DNA of 64,000 bases from Branchiostoma floridae (taxonomy: Eukaryota > Chordata > Leptocardii > Amphioxiformes > Branchiostomatidae). A program made the position numbers and the translations under genes. A model generated the notes under the pieces. It searched no databases. It was not told the DNA's origin and worked only from the letters and a program-made list of their open reading frames with translations. Location: the NCBI RefSeq assembly GCF_000003815.2, contig NC_049989.1, forward strand, positions 7,855,650 through 7,919,649. The letters are read 5' to 3'. Shown in pieces: positions 35,797-63,475 of the stretch (position 1 is the first letter of the stretch; each line of letters starts with the position of its first letter).

Positions 35797-38700
35797 ATGG
35801 TGACGACCGTCAGCGGTACTGCAGTTTGGGCTCTAATAGGGTTTGTAGTTCTCCTAGAACAAGTAAATTTAAATCTTCAACTGAATAAATTAGATGCTGC
35901 TGTAGAAAAAATAGGTGAAATGCTGGAGATGGCTGCTGCACCCATGAGACAAAAACCAAGGCAAAGAGTGAATACACCAAACAATCAAGAAGAATGGTTT
36001 GATTTGGACTGTAAACAGGCAAAAAAAGTTCTAAGTAGAAGTCTTCATAAATACAGGCGGGTTCAATGTGAAAATAATTGGAAGATTTTTAAACAAGCAA
36101 AACTAGAATATAAAGCATTAGTGAGGGCTAAAAGGAGAGCACATAGGGAAAACATGAGAACTAAATTGAGAACTGTACAGAGGGATCCAAAGGAGTTTTG
36201 GAGGTTAGTTAAAGGAAAGAAAGTAAATAGTATGGGTAACATAGGTGCACAAGAGTTTGCAAATTATTTTGAGGGGCTATACAATGAGAGTGGAGAGGAT
36301 TACACAGTGGAGGAAAGCATCAACATTACTGAACTTCTTCAGAACATGTTGTCCCACTCAGACCAATTTATCGACAGTTTAGATGAAGAAATAACTGAAC
36401 AGGAAATATTAGATAGTGTCAAGAACTTGAAAACAGGCAAAGCATCAGGAATAGATAATCTTCTACCAGAGTTCTTCAAAGAAAGCATATCAGTCTTACT
36501 ACCATACTTGAAAATCTTATTTAACAAATGCTTTAATTTTGGGGTCATTCCACGTCAATGGACCGTAGGTATCATAAATCCGTTATTTAAATCTGGGAGG
36601 AAGGACGAGGTAGAAAACTATAGAAGTATAACGTTATTGTCAGTTTTTGGTAAATTATTCTTAACAATCCTGGGAAAGAGACTGAACAATTGGGGTGAAT
36701 CAGGGGAAAAACTGGTTGAGTCACAAATGGGATTCAGAAAAGGGTACGGAGTTTTAGACAATCTCTTCTGCTTAAATTCTATAGTAAATAAATACCTTAC
36801 AAGACCCCGGGGACGTTTTTATTGTGCATTCGTTGATTTTTCAAAGGCATTTGACAGTGTGAATAGAGCATACTTATGGATAAAATTGCTACAAGGGGGG
36901 TTAAGTACCAAAATGGTAAAGCTTGTACAAGCACTGTATGAAGAGGTAAAATCATGTGTTAGAATTAATGAGGAGATAAGTGGGATGTTTAATTGCACTA
37001 AGGGAGTACGTCAGGGTTGTATTCTTTCTCCCTTCTTATTTGCATTTTTTATAAGAGATTTAGATGATCACTTAAAACAAAGTGGATGCAGGGGTATCCA
37101 AGTGGGAGATGTAGAAATATTAAGTTTGATGTTTGCAGATGATTTAGCCCTGTGTGCTGACTCAGTAATAGGGCTGCAAAGGGTACTAAATGCTTTAAAT
37201 ACATACTGTTCAAAATGGCAACTGACAGTAAACTTGGTTAAGACAAAGGTGATGGTATTTCGGAATGGTGGCAAACTGAAAAGAACCGAAAAGTGGTATT
37301 ATTGTGGTAAAAAGGTAGATGTGGTGAATTCATATAAATATTTGGGGATAACAATTTCCTCCAGTGGAAGGTGGTTTAAGGCGCAGGAAACTCTAGCGGC
37401 TCAAGCATCAAAAGCTACATTTTTACTGAAGAAAAGAATTCACAAATTTGGAGCTATATCACCAGAATTAGTTTTTAAATTGTTCGACACCACGATACTT
37501 CCAGTTCTGATGTATGGGTGTGAAATATGGGGTTTCCATACAGGTAATCAGTTGGAGATAGTACACAATAAATTTTGTAAATTCTACCTTGGGGTAGGGC
37601 AGAACACACCCAACATAGCAGTAAGAGGAGAGTTAGGCAGGCATCCCTTGTACGTTCTTAGGTATAGCAGAATCATTAAGTTCTGGCTGAAAGTGTTAGA
37701 AATGGATAACAACAGATATACAAAGAAGTGTTACAGGTTGATGTATGAACTTGATCAGGTTAACAGGAAATCATGGGTAAGCCAGGTAAAGCAATTGCTG
37801 TTCGCTTATGGTCTTCAAGAAGCATGGTTCAACCAGGGAGTTGGCAACATAGAAGAATGTATTCATGTATTCAAGAAAAGAGTGAAAAGGGGGGCTATAC
37901 AAGCATGGAACAATCAGATAGAAATCACAGCTAGGTTACAAACATACTGCACAGTTAAAGATAGATTCAATGTGGAAAGTTACCTCAATGTTATTAATGT
38001 TCTTAACCACAGGAAAGCCCTATCCCAATTAAGATGCTCCTCACATGCACTCAACATAGAAAAAGGTAGACACAATAAGACTAGAAGAGAAGCAAGGTTA
38101 TGTCAATTATGTGAAGAAGGACTGATAGAAGATGAGTATCATTTTGTCATGGAATGTCCATTTTTTAATGCCTTAAGAAAAGAACATCTGCCCAGTTTCT
38201 ACGTTAAAAGACCAGACCCAAACAAGTTTAGAGAGTTAATGAAAGGACCAACAGTCAATACAACGAGACAGCTAGGAAGGTTTGTATATAAGGCTTTTAT
38301 TCTAAGACAGCAATGCATTAACGTCCAACATTCGTCGTCCTTGTCCACGTAACCCTGTTCTCTGTTGTGGATTTTGTTGATTTATGAGTCTAGTTACATT
38401 TTTTCTTTGCCATTTATTTCGATTGCCCTTTATGTCCTATGTGATAAAGTATTTCCTTGTTTTGATGATATGTAACACATTATGATTTACGGTTGATTTA
38501 CTTTTTGGTTACAACTACATTTGATTTATTGATTTGTATTGGAAATTAAAGTTGCATTATTATTATCATTGTTATTATTAATTTCTTATGATTTTATTTA
38601 ACTGTGTTTCCCTGTTGTGCATATTGATTAACACTTAATGTTTTGCAAACAATGCCTTGTTTTGTTTCTTTGTTACAATATGTGTCCTGTGGCTTTTAAA

Positions 38701-39095
38701 TTGATTAAGTTGCATTACGTCTGTGATAATTTATTTGATGATGTGTTTCCATGTTGATAATTATCATTTGTTCTTTTACCATTAATCTGAAATTTTGTAC
38801 AATTTGTTCCCTTGATTTAAATTGGTCAAGTTAAATTAAATTAATTGTTGTTTGCATTTAAGTTATATTATGCTTTTGTTTATTCATGATTTAGAATTTA
38901 TGTTGTTTATCTATGATTTAGAATTTTATGTTATCCCGTGTTTCTGGTGATACTTTTCTTATGGTTTATATGATTTACTTTTAAGTAACAGATATGTTCG
39001 TCGTGTTTATGATTTGTGTTACATTATGTCACTCAGTTTTATTACTATTGTATTTGCTATGGCCCATAGGTGGCAAAAAGCAAGAAATAAAGTTC
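35797..39095 (+). mobile_element. 5'-truncated LINE with intact reverse transcriptase ORF
   Basis: The ORF at 35797-38352 (851 codons, no stop) has the order of a non-LTR retrotransposon RT: a basic helical region, GKASGIDN, a palm with DFSKAFDSVN, GVRQGCILSPFLF, catalytic FADD at residues 446-449, a YKYLGI thumb block, and a C-terminal Cys-His cluster (CQLC...HFVMEC) near 768-785. No apurinic endonuclease domain precedes it, so the copy is 5' truncated, with the breakpoint near or just upstream of the ATG. An AT-rich 3' region ends near AATAAA at 39086-39091. The uninterrupted ORF implies a young insertion. I do not assign the clade with confidence. Confidence 0.85.
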
Positions 39096-42000
39096 ACTTA
39101 CACTGTAGTCCCAACGTGCAAAGATCGGAAAATATGCTTAAAACGTGTGAAAACTTTCTCAGACAGGTCCAGACGTCTTCGTGTACAGTTAGACGTCCCT
39201 TTAAGACTTATGAAATGGCGAGTCGGCATAAAATGGATCTGTTACAGGCGACGCACGAGGAGCACATGTAACGCCTTGGTCCCCGTTGAAGCGACACCTA
39301 CATTATCTAATACACACATCACTTCTTATACGTATTGAGAAGATCAAGGCTATGTGTTAACATCATCCTCTTTCCTTATCATCTACATCTACTTATATAT
39401 GGGGGTATGGGACTGTCAGAGGAACCTCAGAAAACATTACAATCGTCAAGTCAAACATCTGCTTGTTTGTTTTTTGCTTGGAGAGTAAATTGTTTGGGCA
39501 GACGGCGCAAAATTAAATCAAGTCAGTGTGGCGTTTGAAATACAGTACTCTTTAATTCTAATTCTATAGTTACAAAAGCTCCAAAGAGACAATATAATAT
39601 TGTCAGACAGCCATCCCGTTTGTCTTTAAAGTTTGTCTCTTTTGATTTCCAACAGAAAGAAGGTTGATGACATATTACATATATCAATCCTATCGTCATT
39701 AACGGTTCAAAAGCGTCCTCTAGCATTTGAAGATATTACTGCAGCAATTACTGCAGCAAACTGTTGCAGTTATGATATTGATCGCTAGTCGTCCCCACTG
39801 ACACGTGAACCAAACCGTGTATATCAGGCCGTGCATTGATTACATTGATAAGAGACTAAATGTTAATCTTTCGATAAACACAAACTGTCGGAAAGATTTA
39901 CTACTATTGAATGGAAAACTGAAACTTTTACAGCTCTTAAAACAAGGAATTCGATAAATATGTAAATGTTCAACGTTACATTCCTATATTCAACATATAA
40001 CGTTATGTACGAGTACTAGCGTTACTAATACATGTACTAGTACTACATGTAGTAAAATCCACATGTTTGCTTTCGCGGCGTTACCTCCGTGAAAATGAAG
40101 TCTAGTTTTCGGCCTGTGTGTTTGTTTGTCTTGGTGTGTGTCTGCAGTTACTTGAATCTTGTACAGTGACAGGATGTGAGACGGAAGATAGTCTAGCCGG
40201 TGTTTGGCTTGGCCCGGGTTCAAATTAGTGGCTGCGAAGGGTGGGAGGCTGCCTTGAGTTGTGACTTTGAGTTGAAGGCATAAGTAAAACTAAATATTTT
40301 TCTTATGCACAGAATGTTATACATACTGTTGGTAATTTAAGTTTTGTATGCCTTGTGTCACACTATCCGTCGTTATTTCTGTGCATAATGTGAAAAAATG
40401 TACTTCTACAATGTATATCTATTCTTACAACTTATACCCCCATGCAGAACCTCTTTTTAGACTGGACGTTTTTCCACTGTCCGCGGACTGGACAGCTGCA
40501 GGTCCCCCCCCCCCCCCAATTAAAGATATATATATATATCATTCCTAGTAACTGTGTTACTATAAAAACATCATTTTTTGTTAATTATTACACGACTTAT
40601 CACTTTGATTCATGAAAGCTTTGTATTATGAGGCATGTGTGAGCCTTTCATTCCCAATATCTTCTTTTGTCTGCACTCTGCCACCAGAAGGTCTGAATGG
40701 GATGCCATAATAGTATACCAAGTACATACAGTATTAAAGACATCCATTATGACTGACCCAACCATATTGTCTGTAGTAGATTCCAAATATTGTTCATGAA
40801 ATAAGGCAGCAGCACCTACATGGCTCAGACCATGGATAAGAATACAATCACAACCAAGGACGTTTCTTATACAGTAAAGTCCTTGTCATAACCAAGGAGG
40901 TCTTTCAACCTCCTTGTCATAACTAATCATAAGCCTGAGAATAGAGTCAAAGACACACAAAACTTTCATGACAAACATGATTGTCCAATGATTTATTCCT
41001 GCGACAGCCATGCTCCTATGATTATAACGTTACATGCAGAATGATAAAGTCAAATATGCTACACCACAATGTCTAATTCTTACGTCTGTAAGTACAACCA
41101 AGGAGGTTGGTACAACCCTCTTGATTGGTGCTTCTGCCAATGGCAAATGTTGAAAGACATACCAGTAGGTCCAATAGATAGAAGTTTCTCAATGCAGTGC
41201 AAAGTCTCAGACATAGTGGGTGGGATGAGAAGTGGCAGTATCATGTTGAGGCATCAACAGTTTCTCACTTTGTTATTCTGTGAGATTGTGAATGCAAGAA
41301 TTAAAATTTACTTTGTGCATGCCTCTTTGCTCTGTTTCAGCCAAACCCTTATTCCATAAACAGCGATATGTCGAATGCTACTATTACCCTCCACTTTAAG
41401 ATTCTAACTTCTTTCACATCATATTCCCCAGTTTTATCCTGTGTCTTAACATCTCATCTTTGCATTCTTTTTTTCACAGCCGTTTTGTCTATAGGTTTGA
41501 TAACAGACTGAAAGGATTCTTACCCTTGCATGATACTTTAATGTTTCCTGGCTCTGTAATATTAAACATTCAGTTCACAATTGCATGCAAGGTACATCTG
41601 CAGTGTTTCTGCCAATTTTTGCTATGTGAATTACATGCAATCTGGAAAGGCTACAGTAAACAATAGCTAAGTTGATGGGAATTACATGAAATCCCTTATT
41701 TGTGATAGAAAGTGGTCCACTTCATGCTACCAACATTGCAAATCATAAACCCTTCAAGAAGAATTGTGTTAAAATTGTGTCACACATCTATCTTTGAAGA
41801 AAATTTGAAACAGTTTGTCATTATCTTGAGTTTTTCCATCTGGAATCCTTTGGTGCTTTGTGTTTTGTCAGATTGAAGTAGATTTTGTGAAAAGTTATGG
41901 CTGCGATAAAACTAAACCTTTCAACACTAAATATATAACACAGTTTAAAAGCTGTTTACCCTAATGTCAATACAAGTAATAGTTTAAAATTTGAGGCAGT

Positions 42001-43632
42001 CTTGCTGAAACCTTGCACACACAAAATAGCTTCATAAAGGTGTTCAATAAATATGAGAAGATAAGTAGTAACTCTCAAAATGAGAGTAAAAGTAGCAAAA
42101 ACATGAAGCACATACAGTATACATTTGTATATACACAGTTGTTGACCACTTCACCATGGTTCATCAATGTTAAATAGAAACATTTAGGATAAAACTGAAG
42201 CAATACAGGATGTTGTATTTGGTGATCACATGAACGTGTAGCTGCCATGCCATTGCCATGCCTGGAGTATCACTACTTGTAGCACATTGAAATATATTTT
42301 CCTTAAAAGCTTCCATACATCTTTAACAAAAGCAATGCTAACACAATACAACACACTACATGGTACTTCACGGATAAAATGAGAAGTTTTTAGAAGAATG
42401 TTTCACTAGATAAATACAGAGCATAAAGAAATATCAAACTATAAAAACACACAATATTCTTGTATGCTAATAAGAATTTAAAAAGAAACAGCTTCTAAAA
42501 ACGCCATAGTCTGCATATCCTACCAACAACTTTAAAAAACCTATTTGCAGAAGAAGCTGCTAATATTTGCATCTAAGTGATTTGTAACTATTTTTTCAAT
42601 CCTTTACCAAGTTTCTATTCTACGGCTTTTGCTGCTTTGTAACTCTTAGCAGATGGAAAGTTAAGAGCTGCAAAAATCATTGCTTGATGAAGATTGAAGT
42701 TCACTAGTAATCAGCATTTGTATGATAACCCAGTAGACATACATAATTATTGTGATTATGAATGTTGTACCAAGCTCATAATATGCAAGAGAAAGTAGTC
42801 TGAGCTAACACTTGTGGACATATATAGTGGTTACATTGTTCCAGTATCTCAAATTATGATATTACATGTCATGTAAATGTACATCCTCTATCACCCTCTG
42901 CAAAGTTGCAGTCATTGCATCTTTCATGGTCTATAATCATGATCATCTGTCCTTTAAAACCTTTAAAACAGTAACAGTAACTGTAACAGACTAATCATCT
43001 TGTACTGTAATGTCCGCTGTGTCCTGTTGTTAATCTAAAAGCCACCAGAAATATTTAAAATATCTTGCTTTTCCGTCCCTGTTCTTTAAATATTTGCCAT
43101 TTCTATGCCTCACTCAGCTATGGTTCCATCTATCTGTTTTCTTCAGTAATTATTCTAAAGTCTAAGCACCACTGAAAGTAGTGAGCAATCTCTTGTTTAG
43201 CATTAGAATGAACAAATCAACTTGAAAACATCTGCTTATAATAAACTATATATTACAAAACTCTTTGACAGCTTCTGAATGAAACTTCTTGCAATCTTAT
43301 CAATAAAACACTCTTCTGAGTAAAACCTTCCGTGTGTAAGATAAAAACAAATCAATTAATAGATTGAAAGCTATCTACAGCTATCACTTCAACAGAAATA
43401 TCATGACTTGTGTAGTCCTCAATAATTGCATGACATTATATAAATGCCGGTGCAATTTTTCTATTGATTAAAACATTGATTTCAACATTAAAAAATATTG
43501 ATGGAAAAGTATTATTGCTTCCAAGCAAAAGCCTTGTACATAGAATTGCTGGGTTTGATTTCACCACTGCCTAGCTAAACCTTGCAGTGCTTTCACATAT
43601 GTCTAAGATGTTTGAATCTGCGGAGTGATGTA
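39096..43632. other. Intergenic sequence and probable long rabphilin 3' UTR (minus strand)
   Basis: No plus-strand gene is supported. On the minus strand, the sequence below the rabphilin stop at 43633 is AT-rich and lacks coding signal, as expected of a long 3' UTR. The best candidate poly(A) signal is AATAAA on the minus strand at 40992-40997, giving a UTR of about 2.6 kb. A poly-C tract followed by (TA)n lies at 40504-40537. Confidence 0.35.
40189..40228 (+). other. tRNA-like internal promoter boxes (possible SINE head)
   Basis: TAGTCTAGCCGG fits the A-box consensus and GGTTCAAATTA, about 28 bp later, is close to a B-box. The flanks do not pair into an acceptor stem, so this is not a tRNA gene. 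It may be a tRNA-derived SINE fragment or chance. Confidence 0.2.
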
Positions 43633-57781
<14,149 letters not shown>

Positions 57782-60700
57782 CTACAGAGATACAAGGCAC
57801 AATTTCTGGGACACGCTATTATTATGCGGCAACTCTAAATCTATCTAGGTTTGCAGCACATAAATTTCTTGACACTGTGAAAATTGAGAGTTTGCAATAC
57901 CTCTTTGTTTGGTTGAAATAACCATAGTAATGGAAGACAGAAAGTATTTGATTATTTCATTTCAAGTCACCACAAAATTTCAAAACGTAAGAACACAGCA
58001 AAAGGTAGAAAACTAAATGTTTAAGTATTTTGACCCTCTTTTAGGCATACATTTACACCAAGAATGAGGAAGGGTGGTAGAATAGAATACTAATTCATAG
58101 TATTTATAGTGTGCAGAAATATTCCAGTACAGTATTGCCATCGTATGCCATCTTTATCCTAATAACAGCATTTCAGCACCGAGGACAGCACATGAGATAC
58201 AAAGAATTTGTTGTCACTAACTTAGTAACTATGGTGATGTAATGGCACCATAACTACCACATGTAACTATGGTGATGTAATGGCACCATAACTACCACAT
58301 GTAACTATGGTGAAGTAATGGCACCATAACTGCCACATGTAACTATGGTGATGTAATGGCACCATAACTACCACATGTAACTATGGTGATGTAATGGCAC
58401 CATAACTACCACATGTAACTATGGTGATGTAATGGCACCAGAACTACCACCAGCTGACTATTGCTTGTCACTTATCATTGCTTCAGTGATCACCTCACCA
58501 TGTACAGCATCACTGGCACAGACTTACTTGGCTTATTGTACCTTGAGTGATACTGCAGTACTGCAAACATCTGCCAGATGGGGTTTATGCATTAGTAGCT
58601 CATCCACTCTTTGGTACAGGGTGATACAAGCCTTCAACATCCTTTTGGCATTAGGTTCAATTTTGATTTATAATAATAACTGAAATAAATACAATCTTCA
58701 ATGTTTCTTTGTATCATTGTATGATTAGTTTTATACATAGTATTGTTTTCATCCATTTCTATATGCACTACAAAAGAACATTAAAGGAAAACACTTTTTT
58801 CTTTAGCCTGCCTGATTCATTCAGTAATCTAATGCAGAACTCAGTGAGAGAACCACGAAATCAGATTGGGGTGGCCTAATGAAAGCTTAAAAGGGCAAAA
58901 GTGCATAAGAAAAAATGTCATTTTGAAATGTTGCATTAACTTGAGGGACTGTCCCTATAAGTACCATGCACTACACATTTCCATCAGGGATGGTCCCATT
59001 AGTGCTAATGCAGAGGGCTGGGAGCAGATGTCATCTTGTCAGTCATCATTTACACACAGAGAGAATCAGCCATGTGCGCAATGGTGCAGCCCCAGTAATG
59101 GGCTTCACTAGAATTACTTACGGACAAGATCGACAACTGCACTTTTGTACATTACAGAGATTCATACCGGCCTTTTACTAAATTACAAACATGCAATCAG
59201 CGTGGTATTACCAAACCACACTCACGGATGTACGCACAGAAAGGAAGGTCAAATGTAGCATTACTGCAAATTGCTTCTACGTAATCCAGAGATAAGCCTC
59301 CGTGACGACCTGTCAATTACCTGTTGCCATGGCAGCAGTAGAAAGGGTTGATTGAGCTGATTAGAATCAGCGTTATCTGGGTTTTACAGACCCCTTGGCA
59401 GGTGATTTAGAGTATTGACCAGTGCTTAGTAATAAGAAACCTAGTTATCCTTTACTCAGATAGCATCCATCATTCTCTGTTCCCTTATATTTACACAATC
59501 ATATATAACTTATACATGATTTACTTTGTCCATGCATAATGTACAAAATTGTACCTTTCTCAACTTCAGGTTGGACATGTATATCTGATATATTTTGCTT
59601 ACAATCTAATAGACCGGGTGCTTTTTCAAAACATCAGATTCTTGACATCTGACAATCTTGGTATCTGACAATCTGTAGTCCAGATTGATTGAGAAATCTT
59701 TAGGGGATTTTATATCCTTCTCCGCAATATTATATGTCTCCCCAAGTAACATCAACAGTCTGTTTCCTCTCGGCTTTTCTCAGCCATTTCCTAGCATAAC
59801 AGGCCAAACTTTCCAACACAAGAGATTGAAGAGTCCTAAGTTCCATACTAATAAGGCAATTTTGTCATCTCCTTTTCTATATTGTTCATAATAAAGGTAG
59901 TTGATTTCATACCCTAGCAGGCATTTTAGGTGCTCTTTTTCTCTGCTAATTTTGTCCATGAAATTATAACATTTCAGGCTATAATTCTTATGCATGTCTA
60001 CTTTTTATGTAATCATGGTATAAAACTCGATATTCTGGTACAACTTCAGAAAGTGATGGGGGCAAACATCCTGCATTAGCTGGCAAATGTTGGCTTTCCA
60101 CCAGATATAAAGTGTTTCATAGCCAATAATTCTGCACTCTGATCTGACCTTTGCACATCATATCACACGGCTCAACTTGGAACACAGGAATACGCACCTA
60201 AAGTTCACGGCTGGCAAGTCCACATTTTGTAACCTCCTTAAATCTTTCTTTGAGCCATCAATATCACTTAAAGTGCACTTTAACATCCACTTTGTCTGTC
60301 GTTGGCAGAGAGAAAAGCCATTAAGCACCACTGTTCCATTTGCCAACCTCCCAAGGCTTTGCATTTAGAGTACAAAAGAGAATACCTTTCAGTTCTACAT
60401 GCTAGCATCAAGTGGTACATTTGTGTGAGGCTTTAATGGGATGAAAAAAGAGGCGTTGGAGACTTCTTGAGATTATTACGGTGCAACTGTGGCACAAAAT
60501 AGACAGTGCCAGGTAGCTTTGTAATACATCTTCACCTGATTCTAGCCTCATTAGCCAGGCACTACTGTCTCCAATGTGGTGGGAGCGGGAGGGCAAGAGG
60601 ATTAGTTTAATTCGAGACTTCTTACAGATTGGAAAGCTTTTTGTTATAGCTCACACTACTTTAACAAGCTCAGTCATATAGTATACACATACATATGATA

Positions 60701-61427
60701 CTGGGACACTTTCCTAATGGGATTCCAATGTATGACTGAAGGATACACAATGAAAAGCATAGCTAATATCCATGACCAATTGCTCCACCCACAGAAACAC
60801 AAGGACATGCCAGCCTGCTGTCTGCTATGCCCTCCTCCTAGAAGTGATTGATTACCATGAAACTCATGAGAAACACATTGGAATCACAGTCTCTAATTGG
60901 CAATAAGTAAACCTTTTGAATATGTTTCCTCCAAAGCAAACATTAGGAACCCTCTAAGTCTAACTAGAGAAAAAAGGGAATATACACAGGAAATATCTTC
61001 TCTTCTGCTGGGTGTGTTTCTCCAGTGTTTCACCTGAATTTCAACTATTGAACTGAGCTTTGGAACTGCCCTTTATCATATCAAAGTTTATGTATCACAC
61101 TTTCTGCATCACACTTTAAGTTACATTTGTACTGTAAGGAAATTGTAAACAATTTTTGAAGAACTCTTTTGAAGTACTGTTATTTCTGACATTAATTGAT
61201 CCCCCCAGCCGACTTTGACGTACATGTACCTCTTGAAATAACTTGGGAAAAACAAGCTACATATTGTCACTAGCTATATAGAGAGGCAACGTGCTCACTG
61301 GTACATCTCCATCATACCAGTTATCACTCAAGCCTGTTTATCTTCCACTCCACACAGCCTCAATTCTCCAAATGACATCCCTCACATTTGGCTGTCCTCT
61401 TGGAATAGACCCCTTTTCAACCCTGGG
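57782..61427 (-). other. Large rabphilin intron, proximal part
   Basis: About 3.6 kb upstream of the first visible rabphilin exon. I searched it for a rabphilin N-terminal exon (Glu/Lys-rich helix ending before LVDRLDNM) and found none. It contains the 38-bp minisatellite at 58226-58453 and otherwise unremarkable AT-rich sequence. Confidence 0.5.
58226..58453. repeat. 38-bp minisatellite, six copies
   Basis: The unit TAACTATGGTGATGTAATGG plus 18 more bases repeats at 58226, 58264, 58302, 58340, 58378 and 58416 with only one or two mismatches per copy. Copies contain short inverse motifs (TATGGTG / CACCATA). Confidence 0.93.
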
Positions 61428-63475
61428 TTTGTTTGTTTGTTTATTAGGAATCTCCATTAGTTACATTGAACTATTCTTCCTGGAGTCCTTTACACACAAT
61501 GAATAAAATACATAACAACAAATTATACAGATAATGTTGATCAGACAACTAGCATAAATCAATCATTAACATTCTTAACTTATCATATTATGCAATTATT
61601 ATACATTAAATTACTCATAACGTCAATCAATCAATTCATCATTATCCTCATTCAATTAACATAAACAAAAACATTATTATCATATCATATCATACATGTA
61701 CATAATATTATCATATATTAGATATTGTGGAGGTCAGAGGTCATGAAATATACACTCAGATGGGACATAGTCAAGTTTACCACCATGAGCTGATAGGTGA
61801 GTTTTTATGTCTTTGAGTTTTTGTCCAGGACCAGATTTTTACTTTGAAAGCACGTGGATTTGAGGATGTAATGTGAATTGGTAGAGTGTTGTATGTTTTG
61901 ATAGCTCTGTATAAGAAGGTTCGAGTAATGGCATTAGTTCTGGGTTTAGGTAGCAGGAATGCTCCTTTCTGCGCTAGTCTTGTGTTGTGAGAATGTGCGG
62001 TGTTAACTGTTTTTAAACGACTGAAAATGCATTTTGGCTGTTTTTCCTTTACAACTTTATGGAATATGTTGATAGTGCCTGTGAAAAGTCTTTCTTTTAC
62101 TGAGGGCCAGTTTAACTGATTATGTAGTACGTCTAGGTTTGCGTCAAAACATGCACCTGTTGCCAGCCTAGCTGCTCTATTCTGGATAACTTGCAGTTTG
62201 TCTAGGTGGGTCTGAGGCGATGAGGACGTGAGTACTAAGCCGTAATCTAGGTGAGATAGGACCAAGGTCTGTATCACAGTTTTCAACAGGTTGGTAGTGA
62301 AGTATTCCTTATATTTCCTAATTGAAGCAAGAGCTCCTGCCATCTTCATCTTTGTTTTGTTTACTTGTAGAGCCCATGAGAGCTGCTGATCCACAGTGAC
62401 ACCTAGTAAGTCCGCCTGTTCCACCTGTGTAATGATTTTGCCTTCGATGGAAAGTTGTAGCTTCGGCTTCCTTTTTAGCCTATGTGGTGAACCCAAGACG
62501 ATTGATTTTGTTTTGCCAATGTTGAGGATTAACTTGTTTGTCCTCACCCAATTCCATATCTTAGACAAGTCTGTCTGCAGCTTATTTTGTAATTCTGTAA
62601 TGTCAGAAGCTGATGTAGATGGGGTGGAATCATCGGCATACATCACAACCACACTTTGGGTAGTTACCATTGGCAGATCGTTTGTGAAAATACAGAAGAG
62701 AAGGGGACCGAGGCAGCTGCCTTGGGGTACGCCACATTTTGTTTCAATGAATGATGAGTAGCTTCCATTCACAAACACGGCCTGTTTCCTGTTTTCTAGG
62801 TAGCTTCTTGTCCAGTTTATGGCAGATTGTGTAAAGCCATAACTTTGTAATTTGGCCAGACAGATCTCATGATTGATAACATCAAAAGCAGCACTAAAAT
62901 CTAACAAAACTGCTCCTACTAAGTTACCCTTGTCTATTTCTTCCAGCCAGTAGTCTGACATTTGTGTGAGCGCGCTAGAAGTGGAGTGGAAGCGCTTATA
63001 CGCATGTTGATTACCGGAGAAAATATCATTTGATACCATGTAAGTTTGTATTTGCTTCTGACATATTCTCTCCATGACTTTACTTATGACAGGTAATAAG
63101 CTTATTGGGCGACTATTTGGTCCATTGAGTGGGGAGGATTTGTCTTTTATTAATGGAATTACTTTTAGCTTTCTTCCATTGGGAGGGGAAAATTCCTTGC
63201 ACAAGGGAGCTGTTAAAGATGTGGCAAAGTGGTTTGGCAATGTAGTTAGCACACAGCCTCAGCAAGGTATTGTCTATATCATCGTGCCCGGTGGCTCTGC
63301 CAGGGTGTAGTGATTTTAACTGTTCTTCCACCTGTTCTACTGATACTTGTTGAAAACTGAAAGAGCAATACTTTTCAGCCATGATATGTTCTTTAATTGA
63401 ACAATTGTGAAATCTGCTCATGAGAGAGCACATTCTGACAGGCGCTTTTGTAACTTGGGCAAAAACAACCATTAG
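61428..63475 (-). mobile_element. 5'-truncated CR1/L2-like LINE with a frameshift
   Basis: The main frame (63252-61777, minus) carries RT blocks: SRPISLLPVISKVMER, DFSAAFDVINH, GVPQGSCLGPLLF, catalytic YADD at 62629-62640, and a downstream thumb/connection region. The upstream part (starting GRATGHDDIDN) is in another frame at 63472-63113. The two join by one extra base in the T run at 63163-63166. The 3' end is an (AAAC)n tail on the minus strand, seen as GTTTGTTTGTTT near 61428-61442. No endonuclease domain remains. The style of the RT and simple-repeat tail fit CR1/L2-type elements. Confidence 0.85.

Noticed and set aside
38994-39338. 114-codon plus-strand ORF after the LINE
   Set aside because: It spans the LINE 3' end and flank, with no recognisable domain; likely chance.
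40189-40228. Functional tRNA gene
   Set aside because: A-box and B-box matches exist, but no acceptor or T stem can be formed; at most a SINE remnant.
58226-58453. CRISPR-like array
   Set aside because: The repeats are contiguous with no unique spacers and lie in a eukaryotic intron; it is a minisatellite.
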